Positions 49,045 through 58,186 of a stretch of 64,000 bases of DNA are shown here, one piece after another. Below the pieces are notes generated by a model that made no database searches, was not told the DNA's origin, and was given only the letters and a program-made list of their open reading frames with translations. A program made the translations under genes and the position numbers. The DNA lies in contig RXJH01000003.1 in NCBI GenBank assembly GCA_003987725.1, forward strand, positions 495,524-559,523, given 5' to 3'. The stretch comes from Hyphomicrobium sp. (GTDB lineage: Bacteria; Pseudomonadota; Alphaproteobacteria; Rhizobiales; Hyphomicrobiaceae). Position 1 is the first letter of the stretch, and each line of letters starts with the position of its first letter.

Positions 49045-50163
49045 ATGTCGAGTTCCCGAGGTTGTGCGTTCGACGACGAGATGATGGCAGTCGCGCTGCG
49101 TATGGCCGAGCGCGGGCTTGGCGCGACCTGGCCGAACCCATCCGTTGGCGCTGTCATTGCGAATGAAAAGACCGGCGAGCTGATCTCGCGTGCGCGGACC
49201 GCAAATCGCGGCCGTCCACACGCCGAGACGACCGCGATTGCACTGGCTGGCGACAAGGCACGGGGCGCAACCATTTACGTCACGCTCGAGCCGTGCTCGC
49301 ACTACGGCCAGACGGGCCCCTGTGCCGACGCGATTGTTGCGGCAGGATTGAAGCGCGCCGTCGTCGCCATCGAAGATCCCGATCCGCGCGTCGCCGGTCG
49401 TGGTCTCGACCGGTTGCGGGACGCCGGCATCGAAGTCGTTCGCGGCGTCGGCGCAGCCAAAGCGCGATGGATCACCCGCGGCCACGTCGTTCGCGTCACC
49501 GAGCGGCGACCGTTCGTCTCGCTGAAGCTCGCACTCGATGCAAATGGCGATATCGCCAGGGGATCCGGCACTCAACCCGTCTGGGTGACGGGCGAAAGAT
49601 CGCGCGCTCACGCCATGGTGCTGCGAAGCGAGTTCGACGCCATCCTCGTCGGAGCTGCAACGGTCCGGGACGACGATCCGGAATTGACGTGCCGGCTGCC
49701 GGGTCTCTTCGATCGCTCGCCGGTGCGCATTGTTCTTTCACGCTCGCTTGATCTGCCGGTCGAAGCCAAGCTCTTTCGAACCGCCGCGAAAGTTCCGGTT
49801 TGGCTGGTGACCGGCCCCGGCGGCAATGCAGATAAGAAAGGTGCAATCACCGCGGGCGGCACGGACATCATCGAAGCCGGTGTCGTAGGCAACACACTTT
49901 GGCTGCCTTCGATCATGGAAGCGCTCGTCGCGCGCGGCATCACACGTTTGCTCGTCGAAGGCGGCCCCGCGATCTGGCGTGCCTTCGCGAAGGCGTCTCT
50001 CGCCGATGAGATCGTCCTTTACATGGCCGGGAAGCCCACCGACGTTGATGCGCAGAATGCAGTTGCGCGCTGGCTCGGCCCGCTCGGCACGACGGTCGTC
50101 GAGCGGCGGGCAATTGGCACCGACACGATGTGGCGGCTTCACCGCCTTGCAGACAAAGCCTAG
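49045..50163 (+). CDS. ribD: Bifunctional pyrimidine deaminase/reductase of riboflavin synthesis
   Basis: The 372-residue RibD performs the deamination and the NADPH reduction after GTP cyclohydrolase II. The deaminase half (about 1-145) has the zinc motif HAETTAIAL near residue 58 with PCSHYGQTGPC near 82. The reductase half (about 155-372) shows RPFVSLKLALDANGDIA near 150 and LLVEGGPAIWRAF near 300. It follows nrdR by 6 bases and is 38 bases before ribE, so all are cotranscribed. No FMN riboswitch precedes the operon visibly. Confidence 0.96.
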   Translation: MSSSRGCAFDDEMMAVALRMAERGLGATWPNPSVGAVIANEKTGELISRARTANRGRPHAETTAIALAGDKARGATIYVTLEPCSHYGQTGPCADAIVAAGLKRAVVAIEDPDPRVAGRGLDRLRDAGIEVVRGVGAAKARWITRGHVVRVTERRPFVSLKLALDANGDIARGSGTQPVWVTGERSRAHAMVLRSEFDAILVGAATVRDDDPELTCRLPGLFDRSPVRIVLSRSLDLPVEAKLFRTAAKVPVWLVTGPGGNADKKGAITAGGTDIIEAGVVGNTLWLPSIMEALVARGITRLLVEGGPAIWRAFAKASLADEIVLYMAGKPTDVDAQNAVARWLGPLGTTVVERRAIGTDTMWRLHRLADKA

Positions 50164-50201
50164 CGGACAAGGCCAAGCGGACATGGAAGGACGCTGATCA
50201 G

Positions 50202-50795
50202 ATGTTTACCGGATTGATTACGGATGTCGGCGAGGTGATCGCCAGATCGCCGGGCGGCTTTACTTTGAAAACGGCCTATAGGCTCAAGCCGGAAGAAACC
50301 GGGCTTTCGATCTGCTGCGACGGCGTATGTCTGACCGCGACCACCATCAAGCCGCTTGCCGACGGCGCCGAATTTACGGTCGACGTTTCGAACGAGACAT
50401 TGGCCAAAAGCACGCTCGACAAGTGGCAACCCGGCCGGCGCGTCAATTTGGAACGGTCGTTGCGGGCGGGAGACGAGCTTGGCGGCCACATCGTCTCCGG
50501 TCACGTCGACGGTATCGCCAAAATCATCGCCATCACCAGCGACGGAGAAAGCAAACGCTTTCTTTTGGAGGCGCCCGAGCATCTTTCCCGCTATATAGCC
50601 CCCAAGGGGTCCGTGGCCTTGGACGGCACCTCGCTGACCGTCAACGAGGTTGCGGAAGCCCGTTTTGGCGTCAATCTCATTCCGCATAGCTTGACGGTGA
50701 CGACGTGGGGCGCGAAAACCCCCGGCGATCTGGTCAATCTGGAAGTCGATGTGTTCGCGCGCTACGTCGCGCGCCTGATGGAGTTTCGCCCATGA
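50202..50795 (+). CDS. ribE: Riboflavin synthase, alpha subunit
   Basis: The 197-residue enzyme dismutates two 6,7-dimethyl-8-ribityllumazine molecules to riboflavin. Two lumazine-binding repeats are visible: MFTGLITDVGEVIAR with SICCDGVCLTAT (about 1-95) and HIVSGHVDGIAKI with LDGTSLTVNEV (about 100-190). Start ATG 50202 (GATCAG-ATG, GGAAGGA upstream) is chosen; the frame extends 24 codons upstream over the ribD end. Its stop overlaps the ribBA start (ATGA at 50792-50795). Confidence 0.96.
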   Translation: MFTGLITDVGEVIARSPGGFTLKTAYRLKPEETGLSICCDGVCLTATTIKPLADGAEFTVDVSNETLAKSTLDKWQPGRRVNLERSLRAGDELGGHIVSGHVDGIAKIIAITSDGESKRFLLEAPEHLSRYIAPKGSVALDGTSLTVNEVAEARFGVNLIPHSLTVTTWGAKTPGDLVNLEVDVFARYVARLMEFRP

Positions 50796-51946
50796 TGACG
50801 GGCTCGACGAATTTGCAGTCCACTCATAGCGGTAGCGCGCTCTCGCCGATCGAGGAGATCGTCGAGGAGATGCAGAACGGCCGCATGGTCATTCTCGTCG
50901 ACGCGGAGGATCGCGAGAACGAAGGCGATCTCATCATCCCCGCGCAAATGGCGACGCCCGACGCCATCAACTTCATGGCCAAGCATGGCCGCGGATTGAT
51001 CTGCCTCGCGTTGACCGCGGCGCGCGCCAAGGATCTCAATCTCGATTTCATGGTACGCTCGAACGGCTCGCGCAACCGCACGGCCTTCACGCAGTCGATC
51101 GAAGCGCGCGAAGGCATCTCGACCGGCATCTCGGCATTCGATAGAGCGCGCACGATCGCGACCGCCATTGATCCGTCGAAGGGCGCGGCCGACATCGTCT
51201 CGCCGGGCCACGTTTTCCCGCTGATCGCGCGCGATGGCGGCGTCCTCGTCCGGGCTGGCCACACCGAAGCATCGATCGATCTCGCGAAGCTCGCAGGCCT
51301 CTCGCCAGCCGCCGTCATCTGCGAAGTGATGAACGAAGACGGCACGATGGCGCGCATGGCCGATCTTGCCCGCTTCGCCAAGATTCATAATCTCAAGATC
51401 GGCGCCATCGAGGATCTGATCGCCTACCGCCTCAAGAACGATCGCATCGTGAAGCGCGTTGCGCAGACGCCGGTCGAGACGACGACCGCGGGCAACTTCG
51501 ATCTCTACGTTTACGAGACCACGGTCGAGGTCGGCGAGCATCTGGCGCTCGTCAAAGGCAATGTCGCGAAGGGTGGGCCGGTCCTGGTGCGCGTCCACGC
51601 TGTCAACGTGCTGCACGACGTGCTCGACATCAATGGCCACGGCGAGACCGGTTCCGTCGTCGAACAGTCGATGCGCGCCATCGAAGCCGAGGGCCGCGGC
51701 GTCATCGTCCTCATTCGTGACTTGCGTCCCAAATCCGTGTCTGATTGGGTGATGCGGAGAAACACCCCCGGCGCCCTCGCGGACCTGAGCAAGGAACGGC
51801 GCCAGGTCGAAATCGGCGTCGGCTCGCAGATCCTCGCCGATCTTGGCGTCAAGGACATGGTGCTTCTCACGACATCGCCTCAGCACGTCTACGTCGGCCT
51901 CGAAGCATTCGGGCTGCGTGTGACCGGAACAAGAAAAATCGAGTAG
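50792..51946 (+). CDS. ribBA: 3,4-dihydroxy-2-butanone-4-phosphate synthase fused to a degenerate GTP cyclohydrolase II domain
   Basis: The 384-residue fusion has a complete RibB half (about 20-225: VILVDAEDRENEGDLIIPAQ, GLICLALT, STGISAFDRA, SPGHVFPLIARDGGVL, GHTEASIDLA). It makes the four-carbon unit for lumazine. The C-terminal half (about 230-384) aligns with GTP cyclohydrolase II (VLVRVHAVNVLHDV, DLRPKS, GVGSQILADLGV) but the zinc-binding Cys triad (GDVFGSLRCDCG in active enzymes) is replaced by Cys-free sequence (DINGHGETGSVVEQ). So the GCH II half is probably inactive and a separate ribA is needed elsewhere. Such RibBX proteins are known from proteobacteria. Coupled to ribE by ATGA. 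Confidence 0.94.
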   Translation: MMTGSTNLQSTHSGSALSPIEEIVEEMQNGRMVILVDAEDRENEGDLIIPAQMATPDAINFMAKHGRGLICLALTAARAKDLNLDFMVRSNGSRNRTAFTQSIEAREGISTGISAFDRARTIATAIDPSKGAADIVSPGHVFPLIARDGGVLVRAGHTEASIDLAKLAGLSPAAVICEVMNEDGTMARMADLARFAKIHNLKIGAIEDLIAYRLKNDRIVKRVAQTPVETTTAGNFDLYVYETTVEVGEHLALVKGNVAKGGPVLVRVHAVNVLHDVLDINGHGETGSVVEQSMRAIEAEGRGVIVLIRDLRPKSVSDWVMRRNTPGALADLSKERRQVEIGVGSQILADLGVKDMVLLTTSPQHVYVGLEAFGLRVTGTRKIE

Positions 51947-51954
51947 CTCGACAC

Positions 51955-52458
51955 ATGGTTCAGAAAGCCCCAGGAGCCCCGCGGGATGACAATGGCGCGG
52001 CTCCCATTCGCGCGCATATCCTTCTCATCGAAGCGCGTTTCTACAACGACATCGCCGATCTGCTCATCGAAGGGGCGATTGCCGAGTGCACCAAGCGCGG
52101 CGCAACCTATGAGCGGATTGCCGTTCCGGGCGCGCTCGAAATTCCGCAGGTGCTGTCCGCAGCAGCGGAGGCGCGGGAAGCCGGACGAACGGCGTTCGAT
52201 GGCGCCGTCGCTCTCGGTTGCGTTATTCGCGGAGATACGGGTCACTATGATATCGTCTGCAACAATGCGAACCATTGGCTGATGGATGTGGCCGTGCGCC
52301 AGAACGTTCCGGTCGGCAATGCCATTCTCACCGTTGAAACGCGCGAGCAGGCATTGGTGCGCGCTGAAGGCGGTATTGCCGGGAAGGGCGGAGACGCCGC
52401 ACGCGCGTGCTTGCGATTGATCGAGACGAAGCGCGCTTTCTGGGGAACGCCGGCATGA
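51955..52458 (+). CDS. ribH: 6,7-dimethyl-8-ribityllumazine synthase
   Basis: The 167-residue enzyme joins the pyrimidine intermediate with the four-carbon phosphate to make the lumazine. Motifs are ARFYNDIADLLIEGA near residue 29, VPGALEIPQVL near 60 and the active-site His region GCVIRGDTGHYDIVCN near 92; NAILTVETREQAL is near 124. ATG 51955 is chosen; a long in-frame extension from 51745 overlaps ribBA and is not homologous. The nusB start overlaps its stop (ATGA at 52455-52458). Confidence 0.95.
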   Translation: MVQKAPGAPRDDNGAAPIRAHILLIEARFYNDIADLLIEGAIAECTKRGATYERIAVPGALEIPQVLSAAAEAREAGRTAFDGAVALGCVIRGDTGHYDIVCNNANHWLMDVAVRQNVPVGNAILTVETREQALVRAEGGIAGKGGDAARACLRLIETKRAFWGTPA

Positions 52459-52952
52459 CCGCCAAAGGCAAGTCGAAGCTGGCGGAAATTACGCCGCGGA
52501 CGGCAGCGCGGATCGCGGCCGTGCAGGCGCTTTATCAAATGGATATGGCTGGCACGGACGTCAACGACGTCATCGCCGAATTCATCGAGCAGCGCTTTGA
52601 AGGCGACAATCGCGACGAGGTCCTGGCGACCGCGGACCGGGTTTTCTTCGCCGACATTCTGCGCGCGGTTATACGCCGTCAGCGCGAGATCGATCCGATG
52701 GTGGATGAGCAGCTCGCGACCGGCTGGAGCCTCGTGCGCGTCGATTCCATTCTGCGCGCGATCCTGCGCGGCGGCGTTGCCGAGCTTCTCGACCGTGACG
52801 ACGTTCCGGCGCGCGTTGCCATAAACGAATACGTCAACGTCGCGCACGTCTTTTTCTCCGAAGACGAGCCGCGAGTCGTGAACGGCGTGCTCGACAAGAT
52901 CGCGCGACGGGTTCGAGGCCACGAATTCGTAAGGCGGGTTACGCCATCCTGA
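52455..52952 (+). CDS. nusB: Transcription antitermination factor NusB
   Basis: The 165-residue RNA-binding all-helical protein matches NusB: TPRTAARIAAVQALYQMD near residue 14, DILRAVIRRQREIDPMV near 70, VRVDSILRAILRGGVAELL near 94 and VFFSEDEPRVVNGVLDKIAR near 132. It binds the boxA of rRNA leaders with NusE. The ribH-nusB-thiL order is widely conserved. Start ATG 52455 overlaps ribH by 4 bases, arguing for coupling. Confidence 0.95.
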   Translation: MTAKGKSKLAEITPRTAARIAAVQALYQMDMAGTDVNDVIAEFIEQRFEGDNRDEVLATADRVFFADILRAVIRRQREIDPMVDEQLATGWSLVRVDSILRAILRGGVAELLDRDDVPARVAINEYVNVAHVFFSEDEPRVVNGVLDKIARRVRGHEFVRRVTPS

Positions 52953-52986
52953 AGATTTAAGCGCGCGAGCGCTGGGCTTGGAAAAG

Positions 52987-54024
52987 ATGCCGCCATCGCA
53001 CGCCGACGGACGAGAAGCCACCAACGGGCCAACTGGCCGGATCGAAAACGAAACCGATCTCATCCAGACCTATTTGGCGCCCCTCGCTGACGGTGTTCCA
53101 GGCGCCTTCGGACTTCGCGATGACGCGGGACTGATCTCTCCCGAGCCCGGAACCGATCTCGTCGTCAGCAGCGACCCCGTCATCGCCGGCGTGCACTTTT
53201 TCCCGAATGACGCTCCGGAGGACGTCGCCTGGAAGGCGCTCGCCGCCAACGCTTCCGACATGGCTGCGAAAGGCGCGACGCCGCTCGCATATATCTTGAC
53301 GCTCGCTCTACCCGAGGCGCCGGCGCGCGACTGGATGGCAAGATTTTCGGAAGGCCTGAAAAAAGCGCAGGACAGTTTTGGCTGCCGTCTTTTGGGTGGA
53401 GACACGGATCGCACGCCCGGTCCGCTCTCGATTGGCATCACGATGCTGGGCTCGGTGCCCGCTGGCAAATTCGTCCGCCGTCAAGGCGCCCGATGTGGAG
53501 ACCACGTCTTCGTAACGGGAACCATCGGCGACTCGGCACTGGGGCTCGCCGTCCGCAACGATCCGTCGGCCTTCGATAAGGTCCTGAGCGACGAAGAACG
53601 CGCCTTCGTACTCGACCGCTATCTCCGTCCGCGACCGCGGCTGGCGCTCGCTCGAACCCTTCGAGATCATGCCTCGGCCGCGCTCGATATTTCCGATGGC
53701 CTCGTGAAAGATCTTGCCCGGCTCGCCGGACCGTCGGGAATTTCTCTCCGGCTGGATACCGTTCCGGTCTCGCCCGCCGTTGCAACGGCGCTCGCCCATG
53801 ACGCCGGCATCGCCCGGCTCGTCCTCGCAGGAGGGGACGACTACGAACTCCTTGTCGCAGTGCCGCCCGCCTCCGTGGCAGACTTCACACACGGCGCGGA
53901 TAGGGCAGGAATCGCCGTCGCGCAGATCGGCGTCCTTGAAGCAGGGCGGCCGCTTGAAATACGGGATGCGAACGGAACGCCCTTGGACCTCAAGCGGTTT
54001 GGTTACGACCACTTTGGCGGATGA
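52987..54024 (+). CDS. thiL: Thiamine-monophosphate kinase
   Basis: The 345-residue PurM-like kinase phosphorylates thiamine monophosphate to the active diphosphate. Motifs: ENETDLIQTYLAPLAD, FGLRDDAGLISPEPGTDLV near residue 40, DVAWKALAANASDMAAKGATP near 80, GGDTDRTPGPLSIGITMLG near 137, ALDISDGLVKDLARLA near 235 and VLAGGDDYELLVAVP near 280. ATG 52987 with GGAAAAG upstream is preferred to the TTG at 52978. It ends the nrdR-rib-nusB run; the gap to nusB is 34 bases. Confidence 0.95.
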   Translation: MPPSHADGREATNGPTGRIENETDLIQTYLAPLADGVPGAFGLRDDAGLISPEPGTDLVVSSDPVIAGVHFFPNDAPEDVAWKALAANASDMAAKGATPLAYILTLALPEAPARDWMARFSEGLKKAQDSFGCRLLGGDTDRTPGPLSIGITMLGSVPAGKFVRRQGARCGDHVFVTGTIGDSALGLAVRNDPSAFDKVLSDEERAFVLDRYLRPRPRLALARTLRDHASAALDISDGLVKDLARLAGPSGISLRLDTVPVSPAVATALAHDAGIARLVLAGGDDYELLVAVPPASVADFTHGADRAGIAVAQIGVLEAGRPLEIRDANGTPLDLKRFGYDHFGG

Positions 54025-54270
54025 GTCGCATAGTCCCGAGCGCCAGATGATGAGCGGCAAGTGCGCAACACAGACCTGCATTTTGGTGCCTGTCTGCGAC
54101 GGGTTCGCTTTGCTAGATCGTCACTGTTTGGCCATATGCGTGATGGCAGTTAAGTGGCTGAAAAGGCACGTATGCTGCAGTATGGATGAACACTGTCGAA
54201 ATTCAAAAGCGCGCCACGCCGAAGTTTTATAACAGGTACGCATCGTTTTACGGAAAGCCGGACAAGCGGG

Positions 54271-55629
54271 ATGAGGGATTTGATTTTGACGACACGGTCG
54301 GGAGCGTCCGTTCTGCGAGCAGCCGCGCTGATGCTGCTTGTTTCGACCCTTCAACTCTTTCCGCAATTCGTGACGCCGGGGCACGCCCAGATCAGCATCT
54401 GGGATCAGCTGCAGGGACCGAGCTACGGCCGTGGCGCATCCGATGCGCCGCCTCCCAAAGTCGATACGCTTGACGATCTGCGGCCGGACGCAACGCCATG
54501 GCGCAGCGACGTCATGGTCAACGCCATGGCGGCGGCAATCGAGCGCTATCAGAAAATTGTCGATAGCGGCGGCTGGCCCGTGGTTCCGCAGGGCCGCATG
54601 TTGCGCGAAGGCGACGACGATCCGCGCGTTCCCATTTTGCGGAAGCGCCTCAGGATCAGCGGCGACATGCCTGCGAAAGGCTCCTATTACGACTCGGAGA
54701 CGTTCGATTCCGAACTGACCGACGGCGTGAAGCGTTTTCAAAAGCGCAACGGCATTCGTGAAACGGGACGCATCGAGCAGTCCGTCTATCCGGTGCTGAA
54801 CATCACCGCCGAGCAACGGCTCGCGCAGCTCAAGCTGAACTTCGACCGTCTTCGCGGTCTGATGATCGGCGTCGAAGAGCGCTACGTCCTGGTCAATGTT
54901 CCGGCGTTTCAGCTCGAAGCCGTCGACAAGTTCGAAGTGCAACTTCGCCATCGTGTGATTGTCGGCCGCCCCGGCCGCGAAACGCCCGATGTGAAGGCGA
55001 CTATCAGAGCTCTCAACTTCTTCCCATACTGGCGCGTGCCCGAGAGTGTCGCGACACTCGATCTTATTCCGCGTCTTCGCAAAGAACCGGGCTATCTCGA
55101 GGAAGAGGGCATCCGCGTCTACAACGGCGTCAACGGCCCGGAACTCGATCGCAAGACAATCGATTGGTCATCGCCCCAGACCGCCAATTACAAGTTCAAG
55201 CAGGACCCGGGCGAAAAAAATGCGCTTGGCCTGCTGCGGTTGGATATGTCCAACCAATACGGCGTCTACATGCACGACACGCCGATGAAGAACCTGTTTG
55301 ACCAGCGCAGCCGCGCCTTCAGCGCCGGATGCGTTCGCGTGAAGAACGTCTTCGATCTTGGCGATTGGGTCGCGCATTACGAGCCCGGCTGGGAGCAGCC
55401 CGGCCGTGTCCGCCAGCAGCTCGACACCGGCCAGCCGATGGAACTGAAGCTGACGCGCCCCATACCGGTGTACTTCACCTACATCACGGCATGGGCTGAG
55501 CCTTCCAACGGCTCGATCGAATTCCGTCCCGACATCTATGGCCGCGACGGTGCCGCGATGCAGACGTCGTATCAGCGCGACGCCGACGATGCGCCGCCCG
55601 CATCTGCCGCCGCGGCTCTCGCGCCCTGA
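54271..55629 (+). CDS. Exported L,D-transpeptidase, second paralogue
   Basis: The 452-residue protein starts with a signal region (SVLRAAALMLLVSTLQLFPQF), then has a long N-terminal scaffold with a peptidoglycan-binding segment (ELTDGVKRFQKRNGIRETGR near 150). The YkuD catalytic domain ends HDTPMKNLFDQRSRAFSAGC near 330-350, which supplies His and the active Cys (SAGCVRVKN). It is homologous to the 43855-45195 gene over most of its length. It is separate from LdtR and 246 bases after thiL, with no other envelope gene beside it. A short Ala-rich tail ends the protein. Confidence 0.93.
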   Translation: MRDLILTTRSGASVLRAAALMLLVSTLQLFPQFVTPGHAQISIWDQLQGPSYGRGASDAPPPKVDTLDDLRPDATPWRSDVMVNAMAAAIERYQKIVDSGGWPVVPQGRMLREGDDDPRVPILRKRLRISGDMPAKGSYYDSETFDSELTDGVKRFQKRNGIRETGRIEQSVYPVLNITAEQRLAQLKLNFDRLRGLMIGVEERYVLVNVPAFQLEAVDKFEVQLRHRVIVGRPGRETPDVKATIRALNFFPYWRVPESVATLDLIPRLRKEPGYLEEEGIRVYNGVNGPELDRKTIDWSSPQTANYKFKQDPGEKNALGLLRLDMSNQYGVYMHDTPMKNLFDQRSRAFSAGCVRVKNVFDLGDWVAHYEPGWEQPGRVRQQLDTGQPMELKLTRPIPVYFTYITAWAEPSNGSIEFRPDIYGRDGAAMQTSYQRDADDAPPASAAAALAP

Positions 55630-55644
55630 GTGGCGTATCCCGCT

Positions 55645-56124
55645 CTATGGTAGCAAGCTCGATCCCGGCAGGGGTCGGCTTGTGACCTCGCGCAGCACGA
55701 AGCTCGAATGTAGTCGGGAGATGCCGGGGAGGCGCGAAAGCTCCTCTTTATGAATCCGCTCGAAATCTGCGAGATCGCGCGCGTACACCGTAATCAGATA
55801 ATCGTCCTGACCCGACATCATATTGCAGGACACAACTGACGGCGCCGCCGCTGCCGCTCGTTCGAAAGCCGCTAGCAGGTCTTCGTTTTGGCTCTCGAGG
55901 CTGATCTGCACGACGACCATCATCGTGAGGCCGAGCGCCTTGCGATTGATTTTGGCCTCATATCCCGCGATCACGCCGGACTGCTCCAGCGCCCGGATGC
56001 GGCGGGCGATGGCAGTTGGTGATAGCGGGACACGCTGCGCCAGCTCGACCTGGCTCTGACGGCCGTCGGCAAGAAGAGCAGCGAGAATCGCCTTATCCAG
56101 CGCGTCCATGGCTACTTCCGCCAT
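55645..56124 (-). CDS. Lrp/AsnC-family transcriptional regulator
   Basis: This 159-residue Lrp-type protein has an N-terminal HTH (LDKAILAALLADGRQSQVEL, PLSPTAIARRIRALEQSGVI) and a RAM/AsnC effector domain (GLTMMVVVQISLES, VVSCNMMSGQDDYLI, SRLHSSFVLREV). It lies divergent from ald with 139 bases between starts. That is the arrangement of AldR-type activators of alanine dehydrogenase, so ald and alanine sensing are the likely target and ligand. ATG 56124 has GGAGG upstream; a longer open frame to 56409 runs through the ald gene and is not credible. Confidence 0.92.
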   Translation of the reverse strand: MAEVAMDALDKAILAALLADGRQSQVELAQRVPLSPTAIARRIRALEQSGVIAGYEAKINRKALGLTMMVVVQISLESQNEDLLAAFERAAAAAPSVVSCNMMSGQDDYLITVYARDLADFERIHKEELSRLPGISRLHSSFVLREVTSRPLPGSSLLP

Positions 56125-56263
56125 TTTTCTGCGTCCTCCAGCCGATTTGCAGCGATTTTCGTCGTATTTCGGTTCTATGACAACCAGAATTGCTAGGTAA
56201 CGGCGCACCTTTTGTGTCAACCATACAACATGGAAGCGGGGTGGCAGCGGAGGGGTCGATACG

Positions 56264-57388
56264 ATGCGGATCGGTGTTCCAACTGAAATCAAGCCGGATG
56301 AATTTCGCGTGGGCCTTGTCCCAGGCTCCGTTCGCGAGCTGACGGCGCGGGGCCACGAGCTCATCGTCCAAGCCGGCGCCGGGGCCGGCATTTTCGTCGA
56401 CGACGCCATCTATGAAAGAGCGGGCGCCCGCATCGTCGCCACGGCGGATCAGGTCTTCGCCGAGGCGCAGATGATCGTGAAGGTTAAGGAGCCGCAGCCC
56501 GTCGAGTGGAAGCGCCTGAGGCCCGATCAGATCCTCTTCACCTATTTGCACCTTGCCCCGGACGCGCCGCAGGCGATCGGCCTGATGGAGTCGGGTGCCT
56601 CGGCGATCGCCTATGAGACCGTGACGGACCCCGCAGGCGGCCTGCCGCTGCTGGCGCCGATGAGCGAGGTCGCGGGCCGTCTTTCGATTGAAGCCGCCGC
56701 TGTGGCTCTGCGTCGCCCGACGGGCGGACGTGGCGTGCTGATGGGCGGCGTTCCGGGCGTTAAGCCGGCGAAGGTCGTCGTGCTCGGCGGCGGTGTCGTC
56801 GGAACGCATGCCGCGCGGATGGCAGCCGGCCTCGGTGCCGAAGTTTCCATCATCGACCGTTCGCTTCCGCGTCTTCGTCTGCTCGACGAGATGTTCGAAG
56901 GCCGCGTCCGCACGCTCGCTTCAACCATGGAGATGATCGAGAATGAAGTGCTTGCCGCCGATGTCGTGATCGGCGCCGTGCTGGTCGCGGGCGCGAGCGC
57001 TCCGAAGCTCGTCACGCGTGCGATGTTGAAAGAGATGAAAAAGGGCGCCGTGCTCGTCGACGTGTCGATCGATCAGGGTGGCTGTTTCGAAACGTCAAAG
57101 CCGACGACCCATGCCCATCCGACGTTCGAGATCGATGGTGTTATTCACTACTGCGTCGCGAATATGCCGGGCGCCGTTCCCGTCACATCGGCGCAGGCCC
57201 TCAATAATGCAACGCTGCCATTCGTCATCAAACTTGCGGAAAGAGGCCTTGCAGCGTTTGATAGAGATCCCCATCTCGCAGCAGGATTGAACGTCAAGGA
57301 CGGGCGCATCATGCATCAGGCTGTTGCGGCGTCTCTCGGCTTCGACAGCATAGAGACCAGCCGCAAAATTCGTCTCGCTGCGGAATAA
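56264..57388 (+). CDS. ald: Alanine dehydrogenase
   Basis: The 374-residue enzyme interconverts L-alanine with pyruvate and ammonia using NAD. Motifs: MRIGVPTEIKPDEFRVGLVP, VKVKEPQPVEW near residue 72, the Rossmann GGGVVGTHAARMAAG near 175 and VDVSIDQGGCFETSKPTTH near 265 with HYCVANMPGAVP near 297. GGAGGGG precedes ATG 56264. The short palindrome CCAT-N5-ATGG at 56221-56233 just upstream could belong to the divergent Lrp-type regulator but is not proof. A terminator follows at 57434. Confidence 0.96.
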   Translation: MRIGVPTEIKPDEFRVGLVPGSVRELTARGHELIVQAGAGAGIFVDDAIYERAGARIVATADQVFAEAQMIVKVKEPQPVEWKRLRPDQILFTYLHLAPDAPQAIGLMESGASAIAYETVTDPAGGLPLLAPMSEVAGRLSIEAAAVALRRPTGGRGVLMGGVPGVKPAKVVVLGGGVVGTHAARMAAGLGAEVSIIDRSLPRLRLLDEMFEGRVRTLASTMEMIENEVLAADVVIGAVLVAGASAPKLVTRAMLKEMKKGAVLVDVSIDQGGCFETSKPTTHAHPTFEIDGVIHYCVANMPGAVPVTSAQALNNATLPFVIKLAERGLAAFDRDPHLAAGLNVKDGRIMHQAVAASLGFDSIETSRKIRLAAE

Positions 57389-57433
57389 AATTCGAGACCC
57401 CCGTGCCGCCGGAACCCTCACCGGTGGCCATCC

Positions 57434-57472
57434 GCCGGTCGCTCCTTCCCCCCAGGAGCGGCCGGCTTTTCT
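57434..57472 (+). terminator. Rho-independent terminator of ald
   Basis: Arms GCCGGTCGCTCC (57434-57445) and GGAGCGGCCGGC (57455-57466), with one mismatch, form a GC-rich stem followed by TTTTCT. Confidence 0.9.
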
Positions 57473-57664
57473 ATGCCGGACTTGTTCTCGCGAGCGGTTT
57501 ATCGGCGACGATTGATCCGATACCTGCCTTCGAATTGTCGCGAACTCACCTCATGTTTCCTCAATGATTCAGCAAGACTTGTGATCGTTTCGCGGCATAG
57601 CGACGGATCATTCCGTGGGCTGCGTTTGGTGGGACAGGAACATCGTTACGGTGGGAACGCATCA

Positions 57665-58021
57665 ATGATCAAACTGAGAAAATGTATCGCATCATCGCTC
57701 GTTGCCGTGACCATGATGGCAACTTTTGCGGCGGCCGGGCAAGCAACTGCAGCACCGTTCAATGCGGGCGGAGCTGCGATTTCGAAAACAGCGAACCCCG
57801 TGACCGACGTTGGCTGGCACGGCGGCGGCTGGGGTTGGGGTCCGGGAGCACTGGTTGGTGGCATCATCGGTGGCGCACTGATCGCGTCGGCAGTCGCCGA
57901 GCATCGCGCCGATCGTGTCGACATGGATCGCTGCGCGCGGGACTTCCCTGAGTTCAGCTATCGTACCGGCACCTACATCGATCGCCGTGGCGTCGAGCGT
58001 GTCTGCCCATATCTTCGCTGA
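57665..58021 (+). CDS. Exported BA14K-like protein
   Basis: This 118-residue protein has a signal peptide (KCIASSLVAVTMMATFAAAG, mature after about residue 28). Next comes a Gly/Trp stretch (WHGGGWGWGPGALVGG) and a BA14K-type C-terminus with CARDFPEFSYRTGTYIDRRG near residue 85 ending VCPYLR. BA14K was named from an immunoreactive Brucella protein; the family is envelope-associated and lectin-like activity has been reported. ATG 57665 follows GGTGGGAA. A frame extending upstream to 57473 crosses the ald terminator and is unlikely. Confidence 0.78.
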   Translation: MIKLRKCIASSLVAVTMMATFAAAGQATAAPFNAGGAAISKTANPVTDVGWHGGGWGWGPGALVGGIIGGALIASAVAEHRADRVDMDRCARDFPEFSYRTGTYIDRRGVERVCPYLR

Positions 58022-58116
58022 AGTCGCGTCCGGAACTTCGCCCGGATCCTTGCAGTCGTACCTTCCGGCGGCCGCGAGATCCAACTCCTGACCGGACGGG
58101 GTCATTCGCGTACGAA

Positions 58117-58163
58117 GAAAAAAATGCGGCGCCGGATATTCCTGATCCGGCGCCGCATTTTTA
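58117..58163. terminator. Bidirectional terminator between BA14K and mmsA genes
   Basis: A perfect 14-bp stem (arms 58124-58137 and 58145-58158, ATGCGGCGCCGGAT and its complement) is flanked by A-runs and T-runs. It would stop transcription from both convergent genes. Confidence 0.92.
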
Positions 58164-58186
58164 TTTGGTCGCGCGATGACGCGCCG

